NCBI RefSeq assembly: GCF_004119495.1
Contig: NZ_NRQU01000047.1
Span: forward strand, 1-36,773
Length of the DNA stretch: 36,773 nucleotides
DNA from: Flavobacterium sp. YO12
GTDB taxonomy: Bacteria > Bacteroidota > Bacteroidia > Flavobacteriales > Flavobacteriaceae
Direction: 5' to 3'
The stretch's first letter is position 1. Every line of letters starts with the position of its first letter. The notes beneath the pieces are model-generated. The model did no database searches. It was not told the DNA's origin and worked only from the letters and a program-made list of their open reading frames with translations. Below, piece by piece: positions 9,589-18,552 of this stretch. The position numbers and the translations under genes were made by a program.

Positions 9589-11520
9589 ATGGCATTATCA
9601 GGTTTATTCCGAAAAAAAACGGTACAAGATATTCTGAAGCAAGTTGCAAAGAACGAATCAGATGGTCATGATGCATTAGGAAAGCATTTGACCACAAGAG
9701 ATTTAACCGCGTTTGGTATTGCAGCTATTGTAGGAGCAGGTATTTTTAGCACCATCGGAAAAGCCAGTGCAGATGGTGGTCCAGCTGTTATTTTTCTGTT
9801 TTTATTTACTGCTTTAGCCTGTAGTTTTGCGGCTTTTGCTTATGCTGAATTTGCTTCAATGGTTCCAGTTTCTGGAAGCGCTTATACATACTCATATGTT
9901 GCATTTGGTGAAATTATTGCTTGGATAATTGGTTGGGCATTAATCATGGAATATGCCGTAGGAAACATAACTGTCGCCATATCGTGGAGTGATTATTTTA
10001 CGGGACTTCTCCAGAGCGGCGGGATTCATTTACCGCAATGGATTCAGATGGATTATTTAACGGCTTCAAATGGTTTTAAAGATGCCGAAGCTTTAATGCG
10101 AGGCGGAAAATCATTCGAAAATTTAAGTACCGCATTGCAGGCTGCACACACAGCTTGGACTACGGCACCAACTATAAGTTCATTTCATTTTGTAACTGAT
10201 ATACCTGCTTTATTTATCATTATTTTGATTACGGCCTTGGTTTATAGAGGAATGAAAGAGTCTCGTAATGCCAGCAACTTAATGGTAGTTGTAAAACTGT
10301 GTGTAGTTCTTTTAGTAATTGCGGTAGGAGCATTTTATGTAGATACAGCAAATTGGGATCCGTTTGCTCCAAATGGAGTTGGTGGTGTATTAAAAGGAGT
10401 ATCAGCAGTTTTCTTTGCTTATATTGGGTTTGACGCTATTTCTACAACTGCCGAAGAATGCAAAAATCCGCAGCGCGATTTACCTCGAGGTATGATGTGG
10501 GCAATTATTATTTGTACCATTTTATATATAGCGATTGCTTTAGTTTTAACAGGAATGGTTCGTTATAACGAATTAAATGTTGGAGATCCATTAGCATTTG
10601 TTTTCGAAAAATTAGACTTAAAATGGATGTCAGGAATTATTGCAGTAAGTGCAGTAGTCGCAATGGCAAGTGTTTTATTGGTTTTTCAAATGGGTCAGCC
10701 TCGTATCTGGATGAGTATGAGCCGTGATGGTTTATTACCAAAGAAATTCTCCAAAGTTCATCCAAAATTCAAAACACCATCATTTGCTACAGTCGTAACC
10801 GGTTTTGTGGTTGCAGTTCCAGCTTTGTTTTTGAATCTGACAATGGTGACTGATTTGTGCAGTATTGGAACTTTATTTGCCTTTGTATTAGTTTGTGCAG
10901 GAGTTTTAGTATTACAAGATAAAACAGATATTCCTAGAGGAAAATTCAAGACACCTTATATCAACGCAAAGTTTATTTTACCATTGGCAATAATTGCAGG
11001 ATTGTATTATTCTTTTGCTTTTAATAATAAAGATACAATGGCTTTCATTACAAATGAGACACAAATAAACGATGCAACAACTATTATTACCTCTTTAAAT
11101 AAAGGCGAATCTGAAAAAGTATTCAATTATTTAGAAAGTATTGATGTTGATAATAAAACGACTGAAACCGCAGATTTAGAACATTTACTAAGTCAATATC
11201 AAGATGATGATGCAAAATATGCCGAGGTTGTAAAAGGAATGCCTATTGCAGATTCTTTAAAATACGAATCAGGAATTAGCTTATTCAAACATAAAATTCC
11301 AATGTGGATTTTCCTTTTTGTTTTAGTTGGATTAGCCGTTTGGGCATTTAGAAAAAACCTGTCTTTAATTCCTCTTTTAGGATTAATCTGCTGTCTTTAC
11401 ATGATGGCTGAATTAAGTGTTTGGAACTGGATTTATTTTACAATTTGGTTACTAATAGGATTATTGATTTACTTTACTTATAGTAGAAAAAATAGTAAAC
11501 TCAATGTAACAGAAGCATAA
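9589..11520 (+). CDS. APC-superfamily amino acid permease
   Basis: This 643-residue inner-membrane permease is of the APC superfamily, cationic amino acid transporter-like branch. The first helix carries AAIVGAGIFSTIGKA, the family's GAGIF-type substrate-binding break. FAAFAYAEFASMVPVSGSAY and FFAYIGFDAISTTAEECKNP are the conserved APC helix 3 and helix 6 signatures. At least twelve hydrophobic segments are visible. Two insertions make it longer than usual: residues about 140-200 and a charged block at about 479-566 (NNKDTMAFITNETQ ... HKIP), both between membrane helices. The C-terminus ends with two further helices. The substrate is not decidable; a broad amino acid proton symporter is likely. 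It is monocistronic, with a promoter and a strong terminator. Confidence 0.92.
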   Translation: MALSGLFRKKTVQDILKQVAKNESDGHDALGKHLTTRDLTAFGIAAIVGAGIFSTIGKASADGGPAVIFLFLFTALACSFAAFAYAEFASMVPVSGSAYTYSYVAFGEIIAWIIGWALIMEYAVGNITVAISWSDYFTGLLQSGGIHLPQWIQMDYLTASNGFKDAEALMRGGKSFENLSTALQAAHTAWTTAPTISSFHFVTDIPALFIIILITALVYRGMKESRNASNLMVVVKLCVVLLVIAVGAFYVDTANWDPFAPNGVGGVLKGVSAVFFAYIGFDAISTTAEECKNPQRDLPRGMMWAIIICTILYIAIALVLTGMVRYNELNVGDPLAFVFEKLDLKWMSGIIAVSAVVAMASVLLVFQMGQPRIWMSMSRDGLLPKKFSKVHPKFKTPSFATVVTGFVVAVPALFLNLTMVTDLCSIGTLFAFVLVCAGVLVLQDKTDIPRGKFKTPYINAKFILPLAIIAGLYYSFAFNNKDTMAFITNETQINDATTIITSLNKGESEKVFNYLESIDVDNKTTETADLEHLLSQYQDDDAKYAEVVKGMPIADSLKYESGISLFKHKIPMWIFLFVLVGLAVWAFRKNLSLIPLLGLICCLYMMAELSVWNWIYFTIWLLIGLLIYFTYSRKNSKLNVTEA

Positions 11521-11545
11521 ATTAAAAGCTGAAAATTATAAATAG

Positions 11546-11582
11546 AAACCGTTTTTGAAAAAATCTCAAAACGGTTTTTTTA
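11546..11582 (+). terminator. Rho-independent terminator of the permease gene
   Basis: The stem AAACCGTTTT / AAAACGGTTT is followed by a T run, 26 nt after the stop codon. Confidence 0.85.
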
Positions 11583-11669
11583 TGGCTTTTTTATAAAAAT
11601 ATCCTCCTGTTTACGAAAGTTTTTTCTTAGGTTTGTTCTGTCGTAAAATTTAAATTGTTTTTATTATAA

Positions 11670-12764
11670 ATGAGTTTTTTAAAAAATATATTAGGTAGAA
11701 AAGAAGTAAAAATAGAATCCTGCAGTGATTTTTGGAACTGGTTTTTAAAACAGGAAAAAGAGTTTTTTAAAATCGTTCAAAACGGAGAAAATATCCATAA
11801 AGGTTTCTTTGATAAACTGGCACCAAAACTGGAAGAAATTCATTCTGGAATTTATTTTTTGACAGGAATGAGTGACGATCAAACAGCTGAGTTAATTCTA
11901 ACACCCGACGGAGCATTAAGAAATATCTATGTTATTGAAGAGTTGGTTGAGACAGCTCCCAAGATCAACGGTTGGAAATTTACTGCACTTAAACCAGCCT
12001 GTGATATTAAAGATGTAGGGATTAAGTATGAGAATTTTGAATTTAATAAAGACAATTTGAAATTTTATCCTAACATACATAAAAGCTATCCAGATGAAAT
12101 AGATTTAACGATTGTGTATGATGATTACAGCGAAGAAAAAAAGGCTGCTGTAACAAACGGTGTTCATATTTTTTTAGACAACTATTTGGGCGAAATGCAT
12201 TCAGTTACACTAATCGATAATTTAAAAGTTATAGGAAACAGCGAAGTTTCAGAAGAGTTAATTCCTATTGAAAAATTAAGCGGTTATTTGATTTGGAGAG
12301 AGAAAGAATTTGTCGAGAAATACGAAGGAATTAGACATAACACAGAAAATGATGGTTATACCAATTTTGAAGGAAAACGTAAAGATGGCGGAATCGTATT
12401 GGCTTTAATAAATACAACTCTTTTAAAATGGGATAAAAAAGCATCGCATCCGTGGGTTTTTATTCTTGCACTTGAATTTGAGGACTGTGATAATGGAGGA
12501 TTACCAGACGGAGCAACCAATAATAGATTAGAAGAAATTGAAGAAGAAATAATAAATTATTTACCAGATTTTGAGGGATATTTAAATATAGGAAGGGAAA
12601 CAGCAAACAACAAAAGAGAACTCTTTTTTGCTTGTAAAGACTTTAGAAATCCTTCAAAGACGGCAGACGAGTTAATAAAAAAGTACAACGGCGATTTTAA
12701 AATAAGTTACGAGCTGTATAAAGACAAATATTGGCAGTCTTTTAAGCATTTTGAACAAGATTAA
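11670..12764 (+). CDS. DUF695-like hypothetical protein (364 aa)
   Basis: This is a 364-residue cytoplasmic protein with no signal peptide or membrane helix. The N-terminal half (MSFLKNILGRK, then SCSDFWNWFLKQEKEFFKIV) contains an ITD-type acidic domain with LILTPDGALRNIYVIEELV. The C-terminal half (from about residue 235: ENDGYTNFEGKRKDGGIVLA ... WVFILALEFEDCDNGGLPDG) resembles DUF695, a domain of unknown function found in Bacteroidota and Proteobacteria. The ATG lies 88 nt past the permease terminator, and a strong terminator follows the stop, so it is a single-gene unit. No catalytic motif is recognisable and no role is proposed. The DUF695 call rests on remembered family pattern only. Confidence 0.7.
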   Translation: MSFLKNILGRKEVKIESCSDFWNWFLKQEKEFFKIVQNGENIHKGFFDKLAPKLEEIHSGIYFLTGMSDDQTAELILTPDGALRNIYVIEELVETAPKINGWKFTALKPACDIKDVGIKYENFEFNKDNLKFYPNIHKSYPDEIDLTIVYDDYSEEKKAAVTNGVHIFLDNYLGEMHSVTLIDNLKVIGNSEVSEELIPIEKLSGYLIWREKEFVEKYEGIRHNTENDGYTNFEGKRKDGGIVLALINTTLLKWDKKASHPWVFILALEFEDCDNGGLPDGATNNRLEEIEEEIINYLPDFEGYLNIGRETANNKRELFFACKDFRNPSKTADELIKKYNGDFKISYELYKDKYWQSFKHFEQD

Positions 12765-12769
12765 GATAG

Positions 12770-12803
12770 AAAACCGTTCTGAAATTTTCAGAACGGTTTT
12801 TTT
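12770..12803 (+). terminator. Rho-independent terminator
   Basis: A 15-bp stem AAAACCGTTCTGAAA / TTTCAGAACGGTTTT is followed by T residues, 6 nt after the stop of the DUF695-like gene. Confidence 0.88.
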
Positions 12804-12836
12804 ATTTTTACCAGAGATTGCTGGATTTGTTTTTTA

Positions 12837-12875
12837 GCAAAAAAAATCCGCATAGAGAAAAATCTCCAGCGGATT
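12837..12875 (-). terminator. Rho-independent terminator of the PLP enzyme gene
   Basis: On the minus strand AATCCGC...GCGGATT forms a stem followed by eight T, about 55 nt past the stop at 12930. Confidence 0.8.
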
Positions 12876-12929
12876 CAAACAAACTAAAAAAAAATCGTGC
12901 AAATTTATTTATAAAGAATTGTTTCAAAT

Positions 12930-14132
12930 TTATAAAACCCCAAGTTCAATCATGCAGGCCTTCATCATTTCGTAAGTGCGCTCAATGTCGTTGTCTAATC
13001 CGATAGAAAAACGAATTAAACCATCTGTCAATCCCATTTCTTGTTGTTCTTCTAACGGAATTTCACTTGAAGTTGAAGTTCCCGGCGCACTGAATAATGT
13101 TTTGTAAAAGCCTAAACTTACCGCCAAATAGCCTAAATTTCGAGCTTGCATTAATTCCATTAACTCATTGGCTTTCGCCAAAGAACCAACGTCAATTGTC
13201 AGCATACCTCCAAAGCCATATTCAGGGTTAATCATTGTTTTGTATAATTCATGGCTTGGGTGACTTTTTAATCCCGGATAAACCGTTTTCAAACCGTCTT
13301 TTTCAAATTGATCCGCAAGAAAATGCGCATTATGACTGTGCTGTTTAATTCGGATATGAAGTGTGCGCAGGTTTTTCATCACACTCGCAGAACGTAAACT
13401 GTCCATTGTAGGACCTAAAAGCATACTTGCTCCAGAATTTACATTTTTCAAAGCATTAATAAATTCTTTCGATGCGCAAGTCACGCCGCCAACAGTATCA
13501 CTGCTTCCGTTAATATATTTCGTTAAACTATGAATAACAATATCAGCCCCCAATTTTGCTGGCGAAACAGATAATGGTGAAAACGTATTATCAACCACCA
13601 ATTTCAGATTATGTTTTTTAGCGATTTTAGCTAAACCTGCAATATCAGCCACTTCCAATAATGGGTTACTAACTGTTTCACAATACAAAACTTTCGTTTT
13701 TGGCGTAATAGCAGCCTCTACAACATCTAGTTTTGTAATGTCAACAAAGCTTGTTTCAATCCCGAATCTTGGTGTAAAGTTTTTCAAGAAAGCGTAAGTT
13801 CCGCCATAAATCGTTCTGCTTGAAACAATATGGTCACCCGCACCGCACAATTGCAAAAGAGTAGGCGTAATGGCTCCCATTCCCGAAGCCGAAACATTTG
13901 CCGTTTCTGTTCCTTCCATTGCCGCCAAAGCTTGATCTAAATACAAATTACTTGGGGATGAATGACGTGAGTACAAATAGCAGCCTTCCATATTACCTTC
14001 AAAAGTATCAAACATGGTTTTAGCCGAAAGAAAAGTATAAGTTGAAGAATCAGAAATCGACGGATTTACGCCTCCAAATTCACCAAAGTATTGTAAATCC
14101 TGTATTTTATCTGCTGGGTTAAAGTCTTTCAT
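12930..14132 (-). CDS. Cys/Met metabolism PLP-dependent enzyme, probably methionine gamma-lyase type
   Basis: This 400-residue fold-type I PLP enzyme belongs to the gamma-family (cystathionine gamma-synthase / gamma-lyase / methionine gamma-lyase / O-acetylhomoserine sulfhydrylase). The visible family marks are: SRHSSPSNLYLDQALAAMEG, the substrate/cofactor loop; TIYGGTYAFLKN; VVDNTFSPL; and the Schiff-base lysine in HSLTKYINGSSDTVGG at about residue 205. SAPGTSTSSE near the C-terminus is the carboxylate-binding loop. It is cytoplasmic and should cleave or form C-S bonds on homocysteine-level substrates. The divergently encoded Lrp/AsnC regulator 270 bp away suggests amino-acid-responsive control, which favours a catabolic lyase over biosynthesis (inference). 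The exact reaction cannot be fixed without comparison to characterised members. Confidence 0.88.
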   Translation of the reverse strand: MKDFNPADKIQDLQYFGEFGGVNPSISDSSTYTFLSAKTMFDTFEGNMEGCYLYSRHSSPSNLYLDQALAAMEGTETANVSASGMGAITPTLLQLCGAGDHIVSSRTIYGGTYAFLKNFTPRFGIETSFVDITKLDVVEAAITPKTKVLYCETVSNPLLEVADIAGLAKIAKKHNLKLVVDNTFSPLSVSPAKLGADIVIHSLTKYINGSSDTVGGVTCASKEFINALKNVNSGASMLLGPTMDSLRSASVMKNLRTLHIRIKQHSHNAHFLADQFEKDGLKTVYPGLKSHPSHELYKTMINPEYGFGGMLTIDVGSLAKANELMELMQARNLGYLAVSLGFYKTLFSAPGTSTSSEIPLEEQQEMGLTDGLIRFSIGLDNDIERTYEMMKACMIELGVL

Positions 14133-14169
14133 TAGTTAATGGTTTATTGTTAATTGAATTTGTTTAGGA

Positions 14170-14201
14170 GCTCATTCCTAATCGAAGTGCTATCGCTTGG
14201 A
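14170..14201. promoter_or_regulatory. Interrupted palindrome in the leader of the PLP enzyme gene
   Basis: CCTAATCGAAG ... CTTGGATTAGG are near-perfect arms (one mismatch) around an 8-nt loop. It lies 40-70 nt upstream of the ATG at 14132, between the PLP enzyme and the Lrp/AsnC gene. It may be an operator for that regulator or a leader hairpin; the sequence does not decide. Confidence 0.4.
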
Positions 14202-14240
14202 TTAGGGTTGGAAAACTCGTTTTTCAAAAGAAATTCTGTT

Positions 14241-14271
14241 CAAAATAAGATCTATTTAGATTATTAATCAA
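14241..14271 (-). promoter_or_regulatory. Putative promoter of the PLP enzyme gene
   Basis: On the minus strand TTG (14271-14269) is followed after 20 nt by TTATTTTG (14248-14241), one base off TAnnTTTG. It places the palindrome at 14170-14201 in the transcribed leader. Confidence 0.4.
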
Positions 14272-14402
14272 TGCTTGTCTTTGTGTTTAGTTTTTAAAAC
14301 TATAAAAATGTATTTATTGTGATTTTTAATCTAAATTTGATAAAAGAAATGTAATTCAATAGATTTTTTTTCATTTCAACAACTAACCATTAAACTGAAA
14401 CC

Positions 14403-14861
14403 ATGACTTTAGACGCCGTAGATAAAAAGCTTTTAGTTTTATTACAAACTGACAGCAAGCAAACCAACAAAGAGTTATCCTTGAAACTTAATCTTTCAGT
14501 AACGGCAGTATACGAGCGAATCAAAAAGTTAGAAAGAGAAGGAATAATTAAAAGCTACGCCGCTCTAGTCGATAAATCTAAAATCGAAAAAGGATTTGTA
14601 GTTTTCTGCCATTTAAAACTCATTCAGCATACAAAAGAGTTCCTAACCAAATTCGAAAGCGAAGTTATCAAGCTCAACGAAGTTCTAGAATGTCATCACG
14701 TAAGCGGCGATTATGATTATATACTGAAAGTACTAGTAAAAGATATGGAAGCGTACCGAGAATTTTTGGTTACAAAACTGACTTCATTACAACATATTGG
14801 AAGTACGCAGAGTACTTTTATGATTAGTGAGGTCAAGAATTCTACAGTGATTTCTTTTTAA
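14403..14861 (+). CDS. Lrp/AsnC-family transcriptional regulator
   Basis: This 152-residue feast/famine regulator has an N-terminal winged helix-turn-helix at residues 4-60 (LDAVDKKLLVLLQTDSKQTN, then LSLKLNLSVTAVYERIKKLE). A C-terminal RAM ligand-binding and oligomerisation domain follows, with VLECHHVSGDYDYILKVLVK as its signature. The length is standard. Members bind DNA as octamers and respond to amino acids. The gene is divergent from the Cys/Met PLP enzyme, so that gene is the likeliest target, with a sulfur or branched amino acid as effector (inference). A -7-like TAAATTTG is at 14332-14339 with no good -33 partner. The start MTLDAVDKK fits family N-termini. Confidence 0.93.
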   Translation: MTLDAVDKKLLVLLQTDSKQTNKELSLKLNLSVTAVYERIKKLEREGIIKSYAALVDKSKIEKGFVVFCHLKLIQHTKEFLTKFESEVIKLNEVLECHHVSGDYDYILKVLVKDMEAYREFLVTKLTSLQHIGSTQSTFMISEVKNSTVISF

Positions 14862-15019
14862 AGGAACAAAGGCTCATAGAAGCAAAGGTTCAAAGGTTTT
14901 TTGTAGAGGCGCACTGCATTGCGTTTAGCGTTATGTTTGTCATTTTTTTTGTTTTAATAACATACTTAGAAAAAAACTTAGAGAATCATTGAGTAAATAT
15001 TTTGTAGACTGTTTGCTTA

Positions 15020-16041
15020 TTATTTAGTAACATCTTCAAAAGTTGGTCTTTCTCGTTTTTCAGCTATTACGTCTTTTATAATTGATTCAATATTTTTATT
15101 TATAGAATCATTTGGCTGTAATTTAATTGCTTTATAAATTGTTTCTTGTGCTTCTAGGTCTTTTTTAGCAACAAGTAAATTCATTGCATGATTACCTAAT
15201 AAAGTGAAGTCGTTAGGATTTCTTTTTAGAGATTCTTCAGAATAAAATATTGCTTTTTTGAGGTCTTTTAAGTGCATAGCCTCTAGTGAAGCTTCCATGG
15301 GAATTATATGGTTTTCTAGTTCCAATTTAAAAGCTAGTTCTAATTGCTCAAGAGCATCTTGGTGCTTTTCCAGTCTTTGCAATGCTTTGGACATTAATAC
15401 CATACTTTGCCAATGTTCAGGAACTATCTCAAGACATTTTTTGAAATCTTTTACAGATTCTTCAAGTTTTAGCTTTTCAGATTCATTCAATTTTTTACTT
15501 CTATATCTGTCTAAGAGAATTAGCCCTTCTTGCTTTTTTCCTGCACGTTCAAAAATTTCATTGAATTCTTGATATTTTTTATTTTGAAGTTCTTGTTCGT
15601 CAATTTTATTATAGATTGTGCCATTTAAAAGAGTTTCAATTTCTTCTGGAATTAATTCTTTTACAAAATCTGAGTAAGGATTTAGTATAAATGTTGCTCC
15701 ATTTAAACTTTTAAATAAATCTTGTCCTTTTATACTAAGATATGGAACTTTTTCTTTTATTATTCCTTTGTCAAATATTCTATTTATTGATGTAAAGACT
15801 GGAATTTGTCCGTTTTCAAAAATAACAAACTGAACATTTATGTCATTTTCCAGAGTTTGATTTTCAACCTCCGAAATAGATTTTTCACTAGTCAATACAA
15901 ACATTGATTCTACATCAATTTTTGATAAAATTGCTTTTGAGCAGAAAAATTTGATGTTGCTTGCATTAAACATTTTTCTATTTCATTTTCCGGAAATCTT
16001 GATTCAGTTTTCTTTTTTTTAAATATGTCAAATAATCCCAT
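15020..16041 (-). pseudogene. SseB-N domain / TPR protein with an N-terminal frameshift
   Basis: The C-terminal 317-residue frame (15020-15973) is open from an internal ATG. A better N-terminus lies upstream in another frame: ATG at 16041 reads MGLFDIFKKKKTESRFPENE, continues to FYQKLM, and hits TAG at 15912-15910. Joining there to ESMFVLTSEKS gives a continuous SseB N-terminal-type domain (FENGQIPVFTSINRIFDKGI ... GATFILNPYSDFVKELIPEE), so one base is missing or two are extra near 15910-15916. Residues after about 150 form TPR-like helices (WQSMVLMSKALQRLEKHQDA; NPNDFTLLGNHAMNLLVAKK). SseB-N domains are known from enhanced-serine-sensitivity proteins of unknown biochemistry. The protein is cytoplasmic and monocistronic. 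A shortened protein from 15973 is possible but would lack the first strands. Confidence 0.7.
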
Positions 16042-16259
16042 CTTTTATCTTTTGAGTCTTTTAAAATTATTTACAAGGTTTTACCATTTAACGAGGTTAC
16101 GAAGTCTGGAACCATATATTTTCTGATAAAGATAAAATTTCTAGCGAGACTGAAATATTATTTTGTAGCAAAATACGTAGTACTCTATACGATTAATAAA
16201 AACCTTTTATTTCACATAAAAAACATTGAAATTTAAACTTTAAACAAAACTTTATTCCT

Positions 16260-16267
16260 TAATTTTG
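16260..16267 (+). promoter_or_regulatory. -7 element for lpdA
   Basis: TAATTTTG matches TAnnTTTG 28 nt upstream of the ATG at 16295. The -33 region is only ACTTTA-like. Confidence 0.4.
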
Positions 16268-16294
16268 TAACCGCTAAAATAAAAACAAAATACT

Positions 16295-17698
16295 ATGAGT
16301 TCATTTGACGTAGTCATTATAGGTTCAGGTCCTGGAGGATATGTATCAGCAATTCGTTGCGCACAATTAGGTTTCAAAACTGCAATTGTAGAAAAATATA
16401 ATTCATTAGGCGGAACTTGCCTTAACGTAGGTTGTATTCCTTCAAAAGCATTATTAGCTTCTTCTCACCATTATGCAGAAATTAAACATTTCGCAGATCA
16501 CGGAATTGAAGTTTCTGGCGATGTAAAGATCAATTTAGAGAAAATGATCGCCCGTAAACAAGCCGTTGTAGATCAAACTTCAGGTGGTGTGAACTATTTA
16601 ATGGATAAAAATAAAATTACTGTTTTTAATGGTTTAGGTTCTTTTGTAGACGCAACACATATTTCAGTTGCAAAAGCAGACGGAACATCTGAAACTATTG
16701 AAGCAAAATATACTGTAATCGCAACAGGTTCAAAACCGTCTTCTTTACCATTTATCAAAATTGATAAAGAAAGAATCATCACTTCTACTGAAGCTTTGGC
16801 TTTAAAAGAAGTTCCAAAACACTTAGTTATTATTGGTGGTGGAGTTATCGGAATTGAGCTTGGACAAGTTTATCTTCGTTTAGGAGCTCAGGTTTCTGTA
16901 GTAGAATTCATGGACAGAATTATTCCAGGAATGGATGGTTCTCTTTCTAAAGAATTAACTAAAGTGTTGAAAAAACAAGGAATGAAATTCTACGTTTCTC
17001 ACAAAGTAAAATCAGTAGAAAGAAACGGTGATGCTGTTACAGTTCAAGCTGAAAATGCAAAAGGAGAAACAATCACTCTAGAAGGAGATTACTCATTAGT
17101 TTCTGTAGGTCGTCGTCCTTATACAGATGGATTAAACGCTGATAAAGCTGGAGTTAAAATTTCAGACAGAGGACAAGTTGAAGTAAACGATCATTTACAA
17201 ACAAACGTTCCTAATATTTATGCAATTGGAGATGTTGTTCGTGGAGCAATGTTGGCACACAAAGCAGAGGAAGAAGGAACTATGGTTGCTGAAATCTTAG
17301 CAGGTCAAAAACCGCATATCGATTATAACTTAATTCCTGGTGTAGTTTACACTTGGCCAGAAGTTGCTGCAGTTGGACAAACTGAAGAGCAATTGAAAGC
17401 GGCGGGAGTAGCTTACAAATCTGGAAGCTTCCCATTTAAAGCGTTAGGACGTGCAAGAGCAAGTGCTGATTTAGACGGATTCGTAAAAATCCTTGCTGAC
17501 GAAAAAACAGATGAGGTATTAGGAGTTCACATGATCGGTGCTCGTACAGCTGATTTAATTGCTGAAGCGGTTACTGCAATGGAATTTAAAGCTTCTGCTG
17601 AAGATATTTCAAGAATGAGCCATGCACACCCAACTTTTGCTGAAGCTATAAAAGAAGCGGCATTAGCAGCAACAGATAATAGAGCTTTACACGTATAA
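16295..17698 (+). CDS. lpdA: Dihydrolipoyl dehydrogenase (E3)
   Basis: This 467-residue FAD flavoprotein reoxidises dihydrolipoamide with NAD+ for the 2-oxoacid dehydrogenase complexes and the glycine cleavage system. Residues 8-16 (IIGSGPGGY) bind FAD. The redox-active disulfide is Cys42/Cys47 in GGTCLNVGCIPSK. The NAD-binding Rossmann motif is VIIGGGVIGIELG. AIGDVVRGAMLAHKAEEEG is the second FAD contact. The C-terminal HAHPTFAE (His445, Glu450) is the catalytic dyad from the partner subunit of the dimer. Every expected residue is present and the length is normal. The gene is monocistronic here, without E1/E2 genes alongside, so it probably serves several complexes. Confidence 0.97.
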   Translation: MSSFDVVIIGSGPGGYVSAIRCAQLGFKTAIVEKYNSLGGTCLNVGCIPSKALLASSHHYAEIKHFADHGIEVSGDVKINLEKMIARKQAVVDQTSGGVNYLMDKNKITVFNGLGSFVDATHISVAKADGTSETIEAKYTVIATGSKPSSLPFIKIDKERIITSTEALALKEVPKHLVIIGGGVIGIELGQVYLRLGAQVSVVEFMDRIIPGMDGSLSKELTKVLKKQGMKFYVSHKVKSVERNGDAVTVQAENAKGETITLEGDYSLVSVGRRPYTDGLNADKAGVKISDRGQVEVNDHLQTNVPNIYAIGDVVRGAMLAHKAEEEGTMVAEILAGQKPHIDYNLIPGVVYTWPEVAAVGQTEEQLKAAGVAYKSGSFPFKALGRARASADLDGFVKILADEKTDEVLGVHMIGARTADLIAEAVTAMEFKASAEDISRMSHAHPTFAEAIKEAALAATDNRALHV

Positions 17699-17721
17699 TT
17701 TTTTACGTATAAAATATATTT

Positions 17722-17755
17722 AAACCGTCAAAAAAATAATTTTGACGGTTTTTTT
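17722..17755. terminator. Bidirectional terminator after lpdA
   Basis: A 12-bp stem AAACCGTCAAAA / TTTTGACGGTTT with T runs lies 24 nt past the lpdA stop. It abuts the stop codon of the convergent gene at 17754, so it can serve both. Confidence 0.85.
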
Positions 17756-18407
17756 ATTGCCTCATTATTTTAAAAGTATAATAGGTTTCTTTGTTTTTCA
17801 TGTAGACACTATAAACGCCTTCAGCTTCATTGTAGATTCTGTAAAGGTATTTGTCGCCTTTAACACTTAAATTTTTTCGAGATAAATTATTACTCTCTAT
17901 AAACTCTAATTCAAATTCGCAATTACTTTTTTGTTTAAAATACAGTTTTGAAAAAGTATCATCACTGAATTTTTCTATCCATAAATTATCATTTATAGTT
18001 ACTTCTACTTTGTTGCCGTCATTTTCATAATAATAGTATTGTGCGGCTTTTTCAAAACTATTGCATTGTTCTCTAGAAATGTCTTCTATTGGTTTCTCAG
18101 TTTGCATAGACCAGTTGCTTTTTGCTGATTCATTTGGAAAAAGAGCTACAAATTCGTTACAGTTTTTATGCAGTCTGAAAAATATTTGCTCAAATACTTT
18201 TTTTTGAATGATGCTGTCCTTAAACTTTGATAGGTAAGGAGTAATGTGGGCATTATTTATAGTATTGACTCTAATTTCATTATTCAAATTTTTATTTTGA
18301 ATCAATGATTTACAGATTTCAATGTTTAATGAGTCAACAGATTGTATAGATTGAGATTTGGAAATAGAAGTGTAAAATAAGAGAATAAGAAATAGGTGGA
18401 TTTTCAT
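17754..18407 (-). CDS. Exported hypothetical protein (217 aa)
   Basis: This 217-residue protein begins with a signal peptide, MKIHLFLILLFYTSISKS|QS, and is predicted periplasmic. The mature part holds cysteines in IEICKSL, LHKNCNEF, REQCNSF and KSNCEFE, an aromatic YYYYEND stretch, and a beta-rich C-terminal half ending YSVYMKNKETYYTFKIMRQ. It resembles short flavobacterial exported proteins of unknown function. It is a single gene, convergent with lpdA and sharing its terminator. No enzyme motif is visible. Confidence 0.65.
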   Translation of the reverse strand: MKIHLFLILLFYTSISKSQSIQSVDSLNIEICKSLIQNKNLNNEIRVNTINNAHITPYLSKFKDSIIQKKVFEQIFFRLHKNCNEFVALFPNESAKSNWSMQTEKPIEDISREQCNSFEKAAQYYYYENDGNKVEVTINDNLWIEKFSDDTFSKLYFKQKSNCEFELEFIESNNLSRKNLSVKGDKYLYRIYNEAEGVYSVYMKNKETYYTFKIMRQ

Positions 18408-18552
18408 TTAAATAGGTTAGTTAGTATACCAAATGTAGGTTTTAGTAAGGATATTCTAGTTATATAGAAGAAACTTTTTTTTAATTTATTCTAGACGCTT
18501 TTTAATGGTCGAAAAAATATTAAGTGTCAGGAAATTTTTGTAAATTAGAGGT

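Noticed and set aside
12818..13006. 62-residue plus-strand ORF
   Set aside because: It lies over a terminator and the 3' end of the PLP enzyme gene, has no start context and low-complexity Lys/Asn content; antisense shadow.
14862..15019. Possible small RNA or repeat (CAAAGGTTCAAAGGTTTTTTG, GAGGCGCACTGCATTGCG)
   Set aside because: It resembles common short flavobacterial spacer repeats, but only single degraded pieces are present; no hairpin or promoter supports an RNA gene.
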